This document shows, piece by piece, positions 7,049-14,568 of a DNA stretch of 17,887 nt; positions within the stretch are counted from its first letter, which is position 1, and every line of letters starts with the position of its first letter. Made by a program: the position numbers and the translations under genes. The DNA comes from Bacteriovorax stolpii (GTDB lineage: Bacteria > Bdellovibrionota > Bacteriovoracia > Bacteriovoracales > Bacteriovoracaceae), in contig CAMDDI010000035.1 in NCBI GenBank assembly GCA_945890905.1, positions 1 to 17,887 of the forward strand, written 5' to 3'. The notes under the pieces were generated by a model. The model saw only the letters and a program-made list of their open reading frames with translations, searched no databases and had not been told where the DNA came from.

Positions 7049-7863
7049 AGTAATTGCAATCCATTCATCACAGTATGTAGTTTAATAATATACTCAGACT
7101 TAATATGCTGAACAGGCATTCCCTTGGCCCATTCATAATGAAACTTCAAAGATGGATTTGAACGAGTTGGAGTCTTTAAGAGGGGTTGAAAATCTTTGGC
7201 CATGTCAGCTGAGAAGATCGCGTACCAACGGTATAATGAATCCAGATCTTTAGTTTCATAATACTCCATCAGGTCAAGACTCTTCTCTGTGAAAACTCGC
7301 TTTAAAGAATAGAGATTTAATTGACCTAATGATTCTGTTGTAAAAGTTTGATTTAAAAATTTCTGACTAAAATCAAGAGAGAAACTCATCAGTCGTTCAG
7401 TGGACTTCTCATCCATGTTTTCTAAAGCCATGTAAACTTCGTCTAAAACAAGTGCCTGATAAATTCCTTCACGAGATCCACCTTGTTCAAGAGTATTAAG
7501 CCAATTTGAGAGATCTTCATCACGGGCCTCTGTTTTTCTGGTAACTAGAAATAATTCTTTTACAAAATGATAATCAAATTGCCGCTTTCTTTCCTCGGGG
7601 AGTTTATCGTATTCAGTCGGTTCTTTAACTTTCTTGGTGTAGCTTTCAATGTCAGTATTTTTTTTCACAAGTTTTGGGATTTCAGGCAAGGTGATTTCCG
7701 GCACAGGTTGTGGTATCTCACCTAAAAGTTTCACACCCCAGGTTTGGCCGGCAACACGAGTGACTAAATTTCGTAATCTTGTTTTCCAAGCCGGCTCTAA
7801 AAGAGTTTGGGCCATGACTTGAAAGGAAACTAAGAGGCTAAGTACGAGAATAAACTTTTTCAC
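7042..7863 (-). CDS. Secreted protein of unknown function, weakly DUF4214-like
   Basis: A 273-residue protein with a clear signal peptide (MKK, hydrophobic core 4-13, likely cut after VMA at 18), so periplasmic or outside the cell. After a Pro-rich segment (50-63) come mostly helical, charged stretches. Residues about 99-146 (FVKELF...W121..LEQGGSREG...LDEVY) resemble the repeat pattern of DUF4214 or phycobilisome-linker-like domains: an F-x-x-x-L helix, W-x-x-x-L, G-x-SR, and a helix ending in EY or VY. I treat this as a hint only. No cysteine or catalytic motif stands out. The start is GTG at 7863 with AGGAGA upstream; that binding site lies in a predicted hairpin. It runs tail to tail into epmA and lies 65 bases after the small secreted gene at 7929-8222, probably in one transcript. 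Confidence 0.75.
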   Translation of the reverse strand: MKKFILVLSLLVSFQVMAQTLLEPAWKTRLRNLVTRVAGQTWGVKLLGEIPQPVPEITLPEIPKLVKKNTDIESYTKKVKEPTEYDKLPEERKRQFDYHFVKELFLVTRKTEARDEDLSNWLNTLEQGGSREGIYQALVLDEVYMALENMDEKSTERLMSFSLDFSQKFLNQTFTTESLGQLNLYSLKRVFTEKSLDLMEYYETKDLDSLYRWYAIFSADMAKDFQPLLKTPTRSNPSLKFHYEWAKGMPVQHIKSEYIIKLHTVMNGLQLLQ

Positions 7864-7864
7864 G

Positions 7865-7892
7865 AAGGTCTCTCCTAAAAATGGATGACCTT
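7865..7892 (-). promoter_or_regulatory. Hairpin holding the ribosome binding site of the secreted protein gene
   Basis: On the minus strand AAGGTC (7892-7887) and GACCTT (7870-7865) form a perfect 6-base-pair stem, with an inner TCC/GGA pairing. The AGGAGA ribosome binding site lies in the inner stem and loop, and the GTG start follows two bases after the stem. Such a structure could limit translation. A chance inverted repeat of this size is possible. Confidence 0.35.
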
Positions 7893-7928
7893 GAGTCTAC
7901 CACATTCTTAAAAGATTTCTGCTTCTAC

Positions 7929-8222
7929 TTATTTGAGAGCAATTGCACCTTTAGAACTTTGAACATGATCGCTGTATTCATAGTCTACAAGATTGATGAG
8001 TCTCTCTTCGTTACGAATGATAGTTCTTCCACGGTAGTGGACACCGAGTACTGCCCGTGCCCTGGCAAAGCATGTTTGAAGAGACACATTTTCGATGGTC
8101 TCAACTTTCATTCTAAACCAGTCCAGATGGTAGGGTTCTTTGGAGCTCCAAACGAGTTCGCAACTTCCAGCAAAGCTTAATGAAGAAGAAAGTAAAACAG
8201 TGATAAGAATTATTTTTTTCAT
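7929..8222 (-). CDS. Small secreted protein of unknown function
   Basis: A 97-residue protein with a textbook signal peptide: KK at 2-3, a hydrophobic core at 4-16 and a cleavage site SFA before G19. The mature part is about 79 residues with two cysteines (C21 and C51) that could form a disulfide in the periplasm. It also has a basic stretch RGRTIIRNEERL (64-75). Cys21 follows the cleavage region, but AGSC is a poor lipobox because the -3 residue is Ala and not Leu, so lipoprotein processing is unlikely. The opposite strand is also open over most of this region but encodes nothing with such features. It precedes the 273-residue secreted protein on the same strand. I do not recognise a family. 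Confidence 0.65.
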   Translation of the reverse strand: MKKIILITVLLSSSLSFAGSCELVWSSKEPYHLDWFRMKVETIENVSLQTCFARARAVLGVHYRGRTIIRNEERLINLVDYEYSDHVQSSKGAIALK

Positions 8223-8390
8223 ATCCCATATAGGTACAAATCCGATGCCAAAAGTTGGGTATACAAGGTCCTGATTTCATTGTCTTCCTGTGTCAAAACT
8301 TGCTTAAACTGTTTTATTCTTAAACACTGGATATTCTTGCCCCGATAGGGTCAAGCTGCATTCTCAACTATAATAAAGTCAGAGGTGCTT
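8223..8390 (+). promoter_or_regulatory. Divergent intergenic region with a TATAAT box
   Basis: This 168-base gap separates two divergent genes. A perfect -10 hexamer TATAAT lies at 8369-8374 on the plus strand, about 22 bases before the ATG at 8391, with AGAGG as ribosome binding site at 8381-8385. No good -35 element stands at 16-18 bases upstream. On the minus strand a TTGACA occurs at 8291-8296, without a matching -10 at normal spacing. I see no other structure in the gap. Confidence 0.45.
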
Positions 8391-8720
8391 ATGTTTGAAA
8401 AGCTATTTAGTCGTAAGAAAAATATCACTGAAGACGTATTAGTAACTGCCATTGTATCCCAAACATCTGCTTTAATTAATGATCTGCACCATCAAATGGA
8501 TTTAAGATTCAAAGAAGTTTCAAGCCAAATCAAAGAAGTTGAACTGGGCCTTGCTCAATTAGAAACAAAACTTCTTACTAAAGATTTGAAGGATAAACAG
8601 GCCTACGGCTTACTTCATTACAAATTGCATGAAGCTAAGAACAATGTTTTGAATGATGAGATTATTGAGCTGGAAGAAAAACTATCTATCCGGAAAAATT
8701 CACCAAAATCACCTAATTAA
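8391..8720 (+). CDS. Small coiled-coil protein of unknown function
   Basis: A 109-residue cytoplasmic protein with no signal peptide or membrane span. From about residue 17 to 97 it is almost all predicted helix with heptad-like spacing (for example IKEVELGLAQLETKL, 47-61, and IIELEEKL, 90-97), so it probably forms a coiled-coil dimer or a partner-binding helix. The N-terminus is basic (FSRKK) and the C-terminus is Lys/Ser/Pro-rich. The start is the ATG at 8391, because AGAGG lies five bases upstream; a GTG two codons earlier has no such site. The 3' end overlaps the converging TPR-like gene by 8 bases. It stands alone on its strand behind its own -10 box, so it is a single-gene unit. No family is recognised. 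Confidence 0.7.
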   Translation: MFEKLFSRKKNITEDVLVTAIVSQTSALINDLHHQMDLRFKEVSSQIKEVELGLAQLETKLLTKDLKDKQAYGLLHYKLHEAKNNVLNDEIIELEEKLSIRKNSPKSPN

Positions 8721-9660
8721 AAAGATCTTCGAGCTTCACACCTAAATTCATGCGCCCTTGATAATCTTCTTTGGTAGCAGAGGGAGAAGAAACTTTGCGA
8801 TACTCTTCTTGAAGCCATTTGTCCTGAGGGTTGAGCTGAATAGCAATCCGCATTTGTTCCAGGGCCTCAGTTCTTCTTCCTTGATGCCAAAGTGACCACC
8901 CTGAAATTTCATGAGAATCAGAACGGTCTGGAAAATGTCCTACAAAATCTCTGGCAATAATTTCTGATTCAGCTGGGTCAGCATGAGCTTCCATAAATAA
9001 ACGGTAAGATTGAAACTCAGGCAAATCTAAAATCGCTGGATCCAACTTCGAGTACACATCTTCTTTAAAATCCCGTGGGAGATTTTTCAAATCCTTCTGA
9101 GACATAAGCTGAGACATTGCCCAGAGCTTTTGAATACTTAAATTATTGGGATCGTATCCCAAGAGCTTCTCAGCATGAACTGCGATCTTTGCAAAGTTAG
9201 GATTTTTTTTCTTAGAGAGTTCACTCATCACTAAATCGGCTAAAGTTTCTTGATCTTCAGCATCTGTGATATTTCTTGTTCTCAGTATCGAGCGCATCGT
9301 AAGCAGATTGCTTTGGCAATCAAGAGACTTTTTGGGACCCACACATGATTCATAAGTGGTCTTCAGATTATCCTTCAAAAGAGGGTCACGGCAGTTGGCA
9401 AAATTTTTAAAATTAAAGGTTTCGACAATTTCAGCAATAGGAATAGCAAAATCAATATTACTAAGCTCATCTTCAATGGCGTCACAAGTATCAGGAGTAA
9501 CTACTGGATGAGGATGAAGTGTGCGTTTCCCTGTAAACACTTGGCGCTGTTTGCGTTTGGGTTCATCGTCTTCATGGTATTCAACGACTTTAGGGCGGCT
9601 CAAATAAATACCGGCCGCAAGAGCAGCCGGTATGAGAAGTAAAAAATAATACTTATTCAT
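8713..9660 (-). CDS. Membrane-anchored TPR-like protein
   Basis: A 315-residue protein with an uncleaved-looking N-terminal membrane segment (about 4-20), followed by a charged linker (EDDEPKRKQRQ) and a long periplasmic, mostly helical domain. Four cysteines in the middle (C59, C90, C106, C115) could pair as disulfides, which fits export. Near the C-terminus residues 250-283 (W255, W258, G261, A266-L267, A273, P278) match a single tetratricopeptide repeat, and residues 160-225 may hold further degenerate helical pairs. TPR proteins serve as interaction scaffolds; the partner here is unknown. The ATG overlaps the rimO stop as ATGA and has no ribosome binding site of its own, so it is translated by coupling to rimO. 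It converges on the small coiled-coil gene. Confidence 0.75.
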   Translation of the reverse strand: MNKYYFLLLIPAALAAGIYLSRPKVVEYHEDDEPKRKQRQVFTGKRTLHPHPVVTPDTCDAIEDELSNIDFAIPIAEIVETFNFKNFANCRDPLLKDNLKTTYESCVGPKKSLDCQSNLLTMRSILRTRNITDAEDQETLADLVMSELSKKKNPNFAKIAVHAEKLLGYDPNNLSIQKLWAMSQLMSQKDLKNLPRDFKEDVYSKLDPAILDLPEFQSYRLFMEAHADPAESEIIARDFVGHFPDRSDSHEISGWSLWHQGRRTEALEQMRIAIQLNPQDKWLQEEYRKVSSPSATKEDYQGRMNLGVKLEDLFN

Positions 9661-11045
9661 GATAAGGGTACGATACGCCCAACAAGATCATAATCCAAGA
9701 CATCTGTGATTTCGACTCTTACGATTTCACCGGCACGGGCCACACCGTCATTGATGATCACTTTGCCGTCAATATCAGGTGCTTGACCAGCGTGGCGCCC
9801 TTGAAGAAGCAAGTTTGTTTCTTCATGCGCGCCTTCAACTAAGACTTCAATAATTTTACCAAGATATTCTTGATTAAGTTCCCGAGCTATTTCTTTCTGG
9901 GCTTCATAAAGCTTCTCAAATCGCTCATCGATAACTTCCTGTGAAACTTTATTCTTAAGTCTGAGTGCTGGAGTGCCATCTTCATCCGAGTATTTAAAAA
10001 CGCCTAGATGATTAAATCGTGCCAAGGTCACTCCGCGAAGGAGTGCTTCAAAATCTTCTTCCGTTTCGCCAGGGAATCCAACAATGATAGAAGTTCTAAG
10101 AACGATTCCAGGAACTTTTTCTCTGAGGGTTTTAATTTTCTGATGAATAACTTCTTCAGTCACCCGGCGATTCATGCGTTTAAGCACTCCGTCGGCAAAA
10201 TGCTGAACTGGCATATCAAGATATTTAGTGATCTTAGTGGACTTGGCCATAAGATCCATCACATCTTCAGTAAGATCATCTGGATAGAAGTAAAATACGC
10301 GAATCCAATCAATGCCTGCAACTTCCTCTAACCGAGAGAGAAGCTCATAGATCATTGGGTTCTTACCCTCTTGCTTTCCGCCACCTTCAAGGTCAACACC
10401 ATAGTCTGAAAAGTCTTGAGAAATAAGATTGAGTTCTCTCACACCAGTAGCTGCTAAATTCTCAGCTTCTTTAACAAGTGAATCAACTGTTCTTGAGCGC
10501 AGTTTCCCACGCAAAGTTGGAATAATGCAGAAAGTGCAATTTCGATTACAGCCTTCCGATATCTTCAACCAGGCCATGTAGAATGGAGAGGTATTTAATC
10601 GTGGATCAAATTCTGTATGGATGTAGCGAGGAATCTCTACGAAAGATTTTTTCTCAAGCTTGCCTTCTTCCATGGCCTTAAGGAGCGGAACGATTTTGTG
10701 ATACTCTCCTGTACCGATGAACATATCAACTTCAGGCATTTCATTTTCAAGTTCATTTGAATAGCGTTGGGCCATACAACCCGACATAACCAATGCTTTG
10801 CAATTACCATTTTCTTTAAAATCCGCTAATCCCAAAACCGTTTCAATAGATTCAACTTTAGCTGCCTCAACAAATGAACAAGTATTGACGATAATCACTT
10901 CCGCATTTTCAGGTTCAGTCGCGATGGTGTAGCCATCAAGCTTTAAATGCCCGAGCATAACTTGAGAATCCACTAGGTTCTTTGAACAACCGAGTGAAGT
11001 AAAATAAAGAGATTTCTCTTGAAACTTGCTGGTATCGAGACTCAT
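9657..11045 (-). CDS. rimO: Ribosomal protein S12 methylthiotransferase RimO
   Basis: RimO is a radical-SAM enzyme with two Fe-S clusters that methylthiolates a conserved aspartate of ribosomal protein S12. The 462-residue protein has the full layout. In the N-terminal UPF0004 domain, cysteines C20, C56 and C90 bind the auxiliary cluster. The radical-SAM core carries CNRNCTFC (C166, C170, C173). A C-terminal TRAM domain follows (about 396-460). SLGCSKNLVDS (18-28) and the segment around MPVQH (278-282) are typical of RimO as against its relative MiaB. The ATG at 11045 was preferred over a GTG two codons upstream, since AGG lies five bases before the ATG and the GTG falls inside that site. The stop overlaps the start of the TPR-like gene. 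Confidence 0.95.
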   Translation of the reverse strand: MSLDTSKFQEKSLYFTSLGCSKNLVDSQVMLGHLKLDGYTIATEPENAEVIIVNTCSFVEAAKVESIETVLGLADFKENGNCKALVMSGCMAQRYSNELENEMPEVDMFIGTGEYHKIVPLLKAMEEGKLEKKSFVEIPRYIHTEFDPRLNTSPFYMAWLKISEGCNRNCTFCIIPTLRGKLRSRTVDSLVKEAENLAATGVRELNLISQDFSDYGVDLEGGGKQEGKNPMIYELLSRLEEVAGIDWIRVFYFYPDDLTEDVMDLMAKSTKITKYLDMPVQHFADGVLKRMNRRVTEEVIHQKIKTLREKVPGIVLRTSIIVGFPGETEEDFEALLRGVTLARFNHLGVFKYSDEDGTPALRLKNKVSQEVIDERFEKLYEAQKEIARELNQEYLGKIIEVLVEGAHEETNLLLQGRHAGQAPDIDGKVIINDGVARAGEIVRVEITDVLDYDLVGRIVPLS

Positions 11046-11284
11046 ATACACCTATTTTTTAAGACTTCATGAATGGCATGTTCTAGAGGAATAAGCGTGA
11101 AAAGTCATTGGTCATACCTATGAGATATGTAAAAAACTCATGGTTTTGGGGAGTAAAAGACTTTTATTTCACTAATTTAAGCTAATTTGCCCCTACCGAA
11201 TGGCTTCTGATTCCCTCTGGAAAGATTAGGCAAGAAGGTACGGATACATACTTTGCATGTCTGCTCATATATACTGAAAAGATC
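11046..11284. promoter_or_regulatory. Divergent rimO-mtgA intergenic region
   Basis: This 239-base spacer must hold promoters for both rimO and mtgA, but I find no convincing -35/-10 pair on either strand. It holds an imperfect inverted repeat, CTATGAG at 11118-11124 and CTCATGG at 11137-11143 (one G-T pair, 12-base A-rich loop), that could be an operator. It also has a short AAAAG-A-CTTTT palindrome near 11154-11165. No small gene is apparent. Confidence 0.3.
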
Positions 11285-12022
11285 ATGGGTTACATCAGAC
11301 GAGGATACGCAAAAGCAAAACCAATTGTGGGAAAACTTCAAAAAGTTTTTGCCTGGATTGTTGTGGGCTTTTTTGCGTCCACTTTTTTGACTGTCATAGT
11401 GCTCAAATGGTTTCCAATTTATGCAACGCCTTTAATGTTCTTACGTGTCGCTGAATACGCTCTTGAAGGCAAATGGGTTCCGGTACAAAAAGATTGGGTG
11501 CCCATGGAAGAAATTTCACCTCACCTTCAGCGGGCCGTCATTGCTTCTGAAGATCCAAAATTTCTTTCCCACAATGGATTTGATTTTGAGGCCATCGCTA
11601 AAGCTCTAGATGCTAATAAAAGACGCAAAGTAAAAATGGGTGCCTCTACCATTACTCAGCAAACAGCTAAGAATGTTTTCCTCTATCCCTCTCGGAATTA
11701 TATTCGCAAAGGCTTAGAGGCTTATTTCACAATCTTAATTGAAACTTTCTGGGGGAAAAAAAGAATTCTAGAAGTTTATTTAAATGTCATTGAACTTGGC
11801 CCTGGTATTTATGGAGCTCAAGCTGCTTCTCAACATTATTGGAAAAAATCAGCCACTAATCTCGCGTTGGGTGAAGCCCAGCTTTTTGCCGCCATCCTTC
11901 CGAATCCAAGAAAATGGAATCCAAAGAATCCTACTAACTTTGTTTTAAGAAGAAGAAATTTTATTAGAAGAAATTTGGTTCTCTTAGGTAGCTCATACTT
12001 CAAACCGTTAAACGACACCTAA
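11285..12022 (+). CDS. mtgA: Monofunctional peptidoglycan glycosyltransferase MtgA
   Basis: A 245-residue GT51-family enzyme that polymerises lipid II into glycan strands, without the transpeptidase domain of bifunctional penicillin-binding proteins. Length fits MtgA (about 240). A membrane helix at about 22-42 anchors it, with the active domain in the periplasm. Motifs in order: IASEDPKFLSHNGFD (86-100), with catalytic E89; GASTITQQTAKN (119-130); then KRILEVYLNVIELGPG (159-174); and GEAQLFAAILPNP (196-208). The ATG at 11285 has only a weak GAAAAG ahead of it. The stop codon lies in a small inverted repeat shared with the nadB stop, and the two genes overlap by 4 bases tail to tail. It appears to be a single-gene unit. 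Confidence 0.95.
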   Translation: MGYIRRGYAKAKPIVGKLQKVFAWIVVGFFASTFLTVIVLKWFPIYATPLMFLRVAEYALEGKWVPVQKDWVPMEEISPHLQRAVIASEDPKFLSHNGFDFEAIAKALDANKRRKVKMGASTITQQTAKNVFLYPSRNYIRKGLEAYFTILIETFWGKKRILEVYLNVIELGPGIYGAQAASQHYWKKSATNLALGEAQLFAAILPNPRKWNPKNPTNFVLRRRNFIRRNLVLLGSSYFKPLNDT

Positions 12023-12032
12023 TCTTTTAGGT
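12017..12032. terminator. Small inverted repeat over the mtgA and nadB stop codons
   Basis: ACCTAA at 12017-12022 and TTAGGT at 12027-12032 pair perfectly around a TCTT loop, and the stops of both converging genes lie in the first arm. No T-tract follows on either strand, so it is a poor intrinsic terminator. It may only mark the 3' ends or slow elongation. Confidence 0.3.
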
Positions 12033-13593
12033 AGAAGCAACCCACAGACTGTTTGTTGCGAAGTGATGCATTCAGGACCATGAAGGCAACTTCCACCCCG
12101 TTGCGCAAACCAATGAGCTCATCATGCAATTGAGCATTCTTATAGAATTTAGAAATCTCATCTTCTAGTTCTAGAAACATGGCTCGCGCTCGGGCCAGGC
12201 GGTTTTTAGAACGCGATAGTCCCACATAGTTCCACATGGTCTGCTTTAGAGTCATTTGATCCTGAGTAATTAGGGCCAAATCCACATCCTCATGACCTTG
12301 GTTCCAATCTTTGATTCTATCCAATCCATAGGATTGAATAGTGTTAATTTCCGGCAGGATATTTTCCGCGGCTATGTATCCCCAAGTCAGACCTTCAAGA
12401 AGTGAGGTGGAAGCTAAGCGATTGGCACCATGTAAACCCGTGCAAGCAACTTCTCCCACAGCATAGAGACCTTTGAGATTTGTTTTCCCTTTGAGATCAG
12501 TCTTCACTCCGCCACAGGTATAATGAGCGGCCGGAACTACAGGAATGGGTTCTTTAGACATATCGACCTTGTTTTCTAAACAGTAGGCATAAATAGTCGG
12601 AAAGCGAGATTTTAAATATTCTTCGCTCTTATCAGTTATATCGAGATAAACGCAGTCATCTTTTTTGGCGATCATCTCTTCAAGAATAGCTCTTGAAACA
12701 ACGTCCCGGGGAGCAAGCTCAGCATCTGGATGATACTTTTTCATGAAAGCTTCCCCCTTAGAATTGATGAGCCTGCCACCTTCTCCACGAACTGCTTCAG
12801 AAATTAGAAAGCGGCGATGGGAAGAGCGGTTATAAAAAGTCGTAGGATGAAACTGAATAAATTCCATATTACTGACAAAAGCACCAGCTCTATGGGCCAT
12901 GGCATGCCCATCCCCTCTAGCACCTTCAGCGTTTGAATGGTGAAGATAAAGAGCACCTATCCCACCTGTGGCAAGAATAGTGAATTTGGCCAAAACTTTT
13001 CTTACCTCGGTGTTTTTCTGATCAAGTATGTAGGCACCTAACACTTGATTCTCTTCGTAGCGCTGGGTAATCGTCACGCCATGGTGATTAGGAGTAATTA
13101 AATCAATGGCCGTATGAGAGGTGAGGAAAGTGACATTGGGAAATTTAGTCGAGTCAGCGAGCAAATTCAGCAACGAAATCTGGATCGCTTTGCCAGTCAT
13201 ATCCCCGTTATAGATAATTCTATCTCGTGAATGAGCGGCTTCCTTAGTGAAAAGCAATTCTCCTTCAGCATCTTTAGCAAAATCTGTATGCGACTTATGA
13301 ATAAGAACTTCGTCAATGATATCTGCGGATATCGTGGAGAGAATCCTTGCTGCTTCCGGATTTGAAGTGAAAGCGGAAGCCTTGGCGATATCATTAATTA
13401 AATCTTCCTGATCATTGTGATCTTTAGGAGAATAAATAATCCCGCCTTGGGCCCAATAGGTATTAGTGATTTCGGGTCTTTTCTCACGAGTGACGATAGT
13501 GATTTTGTATTTTTTCTCAGCAAGTTTCAAAGCTGCAGACAGCCCAGAAATTCCAGACCCTATGATGAGGATATCTGTTTCGAAGTCTTTCAT
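12019..13593 (-). CDS. nadB: L-aspartate oxidase NadB
   Basis: NadB is the FAD enzyme that oxidises L-aspartate to iminoaspartate, the first step of de novo NAD synthesis. The 524 residues are close to the E. coli length (540). The FAD-binding GSGISGL (12-18) opens the protein. Other landmarks are E118 in the capping region, FHPTTFY with H249, RGEGGRLIN (269-277), R296, PAAHYTCGG with H357, and the C-terminal FAD segment YAVGEVACTGLHGANRL (377-393) with R392. By alignment to E. coli NadB these are the substrate and catalytic residues. Its ATG overlaps the nadC stop as ATGA. It replaces an NAD-dependent aspartate dehydrogenase. There is no nadA (quinolinate synthase) next to it, although its product must feed that enzyme. 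Confidence 0.96.
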   Translation of the reverse strand: MKDFETDILIIGSGISGLSAALKLAEKKYKITIVTREKRPEITNTYWAQGGIIYSPKDHNDQEDLINDIAKASAFTSNPEAARILSTISADIIDEVLIHKSHTDFAKDAEGELLFTKEAAHSRDRIIYNGDMTGKAIQISLLNLLADSTKFPNVTFLTSHTAIDLITPNHHGVTITQRYEENQVLGAYILDQKNTEVRKVLAKFTILATGGIGALYLHHSNAEGARGDGHAMAHRAGAFVSNMEFIQFHPTTFYNRSSHRRFLISEAVRGEGGRLINSKGEAFMKKYHPDAELAPRDVVSRAILEEMIAKKDDCVYLDITDKSEEYLKSRFPTIYAYCLENKVDMSKEPIPVVPAAHYTCGGVKTDLKGKTNLKGLYAVGEVACTGLHGANRLASTSLLEGLTWGYIAAENILPEINTIQSYGLDRIKDWNQGHEDVDLALITQDQMTLKQTMWNYVGLSRSKNRLARARAMFLELEDEISKFYKNAQLHDELIGLRNGVEVAFMVLNASLRNKQSVGCFYLKD

Positions 13594-14441
13594 ACTGTCC
13601 TGAACTTTAATGATAAGTCGACTCTCGGAGCCGAATAAGTTAATGATCCCACGCTTAAGGCATCCACACCTGGAATTAAGAATTCTTTGATGGTCGAGAG
13701 TTTAATTCCTCCCGAAACCTCGATAGTCATTGAAGACGTTTTAAGTTTCACTGCTGCGTGAATATTTTCCGGAGAGAAATTATCCAGCATGACGTGCTCT
13801 ACTCCCAAATTGATGGCTTCTTTGAGCTCGGTCAAATCGTGTATTTCAACAATTGTATTATTGTAAAAAGCTCCTTGAGCTTTAAAAAATTCCCAGGCAC
13901 CTTTGAGTCCACCCAAAGAAGATTTATGATTATCTTTAATCATCCAAGAATCAGTCTGACCCAAGCGATGATTAAAACCACCACCTAACCTCACCGCATA
14001 TTTTTCAATCGCCCGCATGCCAGGAGTGGTCTTTCTGGTATCAAGAATTTTGATTCCTGAGTCATGAGCAAGAGTCACAAATTCATGAGTCCAAGTACTG
14101 ATGGAGGATGAATGCTGCAGTAAATTAAGGGCAAGTCGCTCACCTGTAACGGCCAATGAAAAAGGCATCGGTTTTTCAAACTCAATAACTTCACCCATTT
14201 TAAAAGTTTTGCCTTCTAGAGTTTTGAGAAAATCAAAATCAGCTGCATTTGCACCTAAAGCAACAAAGGTAGCAATAAAATAATCTAGACCTGAAAGGAT
14301 AAGCGGAGATTTGATTTTAAGCACTAACTTCACCGGATGATTCGGCAAAGATTTTATATAGTAAAAATTGCGATAGAGATCATCTTCTTTCAGCCAGGTA
14401 TTAATCTGAGGAAGGAGACTTTGAATTACGAGCTCAGTCAT
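13590..14441 (-). CDS. nadC: Quinolinate phosphoribosyltransferase NadC
   Basis: A 283-residue type II phosphoribosyltransferase, the normal length. It converts quinolinate and PRPP to nicotinate mononucleotide in de novo NAD synthesis. Family motifs: ERLALNLLQHSS (101-112), DTRKTTPGMR (134-143), RLGGGFNHR (151-159), KDNH (169-172), EVSGGI (241-246) and the closing SVGSLTYSAPRVDLSLKF. Compared with relatives, the strand usually reading IEVEV is IVEIHD here, a mild change near the active site. It is first in the nadC-nadB pair. The ATG at 14441 has AAGGG 14 bases upstream, which is too far for an ideal site. A small GGG/CCC pairing between them could shorten the distance. Confidence 0.95.
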   Translation of the reverse strand: MTELVIQSLLPQINTWLKEDDLYRNFYYIKSLPNHPVKLVLKIKSPLILSGLDYFIATFVALGANAADFDFLKTLEGKTFKMGEVIEFEKPMPFSLAVTGERLALNLLQHSSSISTWTHEFVTLAHDSGIKILDTRKTTPGMRAIEKYAVRLGGGFNHRLGQTDSWMIKDNHKSSLGGLKGAWEFFKAQGAFYNNTIVEIHDLTELKEAINLGVEHVMLDNFSPENIHAAVKLKTSSMTIEVSGGIKLSTIKEFLIPGVDALSVGSLTYSAPRVDLSLKFRTV

Positions 14442-14568
14442 GCATGGGGTAATATCCCTTTTTTAATCATGATGCAAGGATTCTCACTGTTGCAGCGCCA
14501 AAGTCGACCAATCATTACTATGACTTAAGATACAAATCTCTCGGTTCCCCCTTTGCAACACTCTTCTT
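14442..14568. promoter_or_regulatory. Divergent nadC / ComEC-like spacer
   Basis: This 127-base spacer must hold the start signals for both genes. I see GGGATATTACCC on the minus strand just before nadC but no convincing promoter pair on either strand. There is no small gene here. Confidence 0.2.

Noticed and set aside
7881..8180. A 99-codon plus-strand open frame opposite the small secreted gene.
   Set aside because: The minus strand encodes a clean signal peptide and fits the operon direction; the plus-strand protein has no such feature and no ribosome binding site.
11240..11262. A sigma-54-like GG...GC arrangement upstream of mtgA.
   Set aside because: The spacing between GG and GC is 11 bases instead of 10, and the TGGCAC half is not matched.
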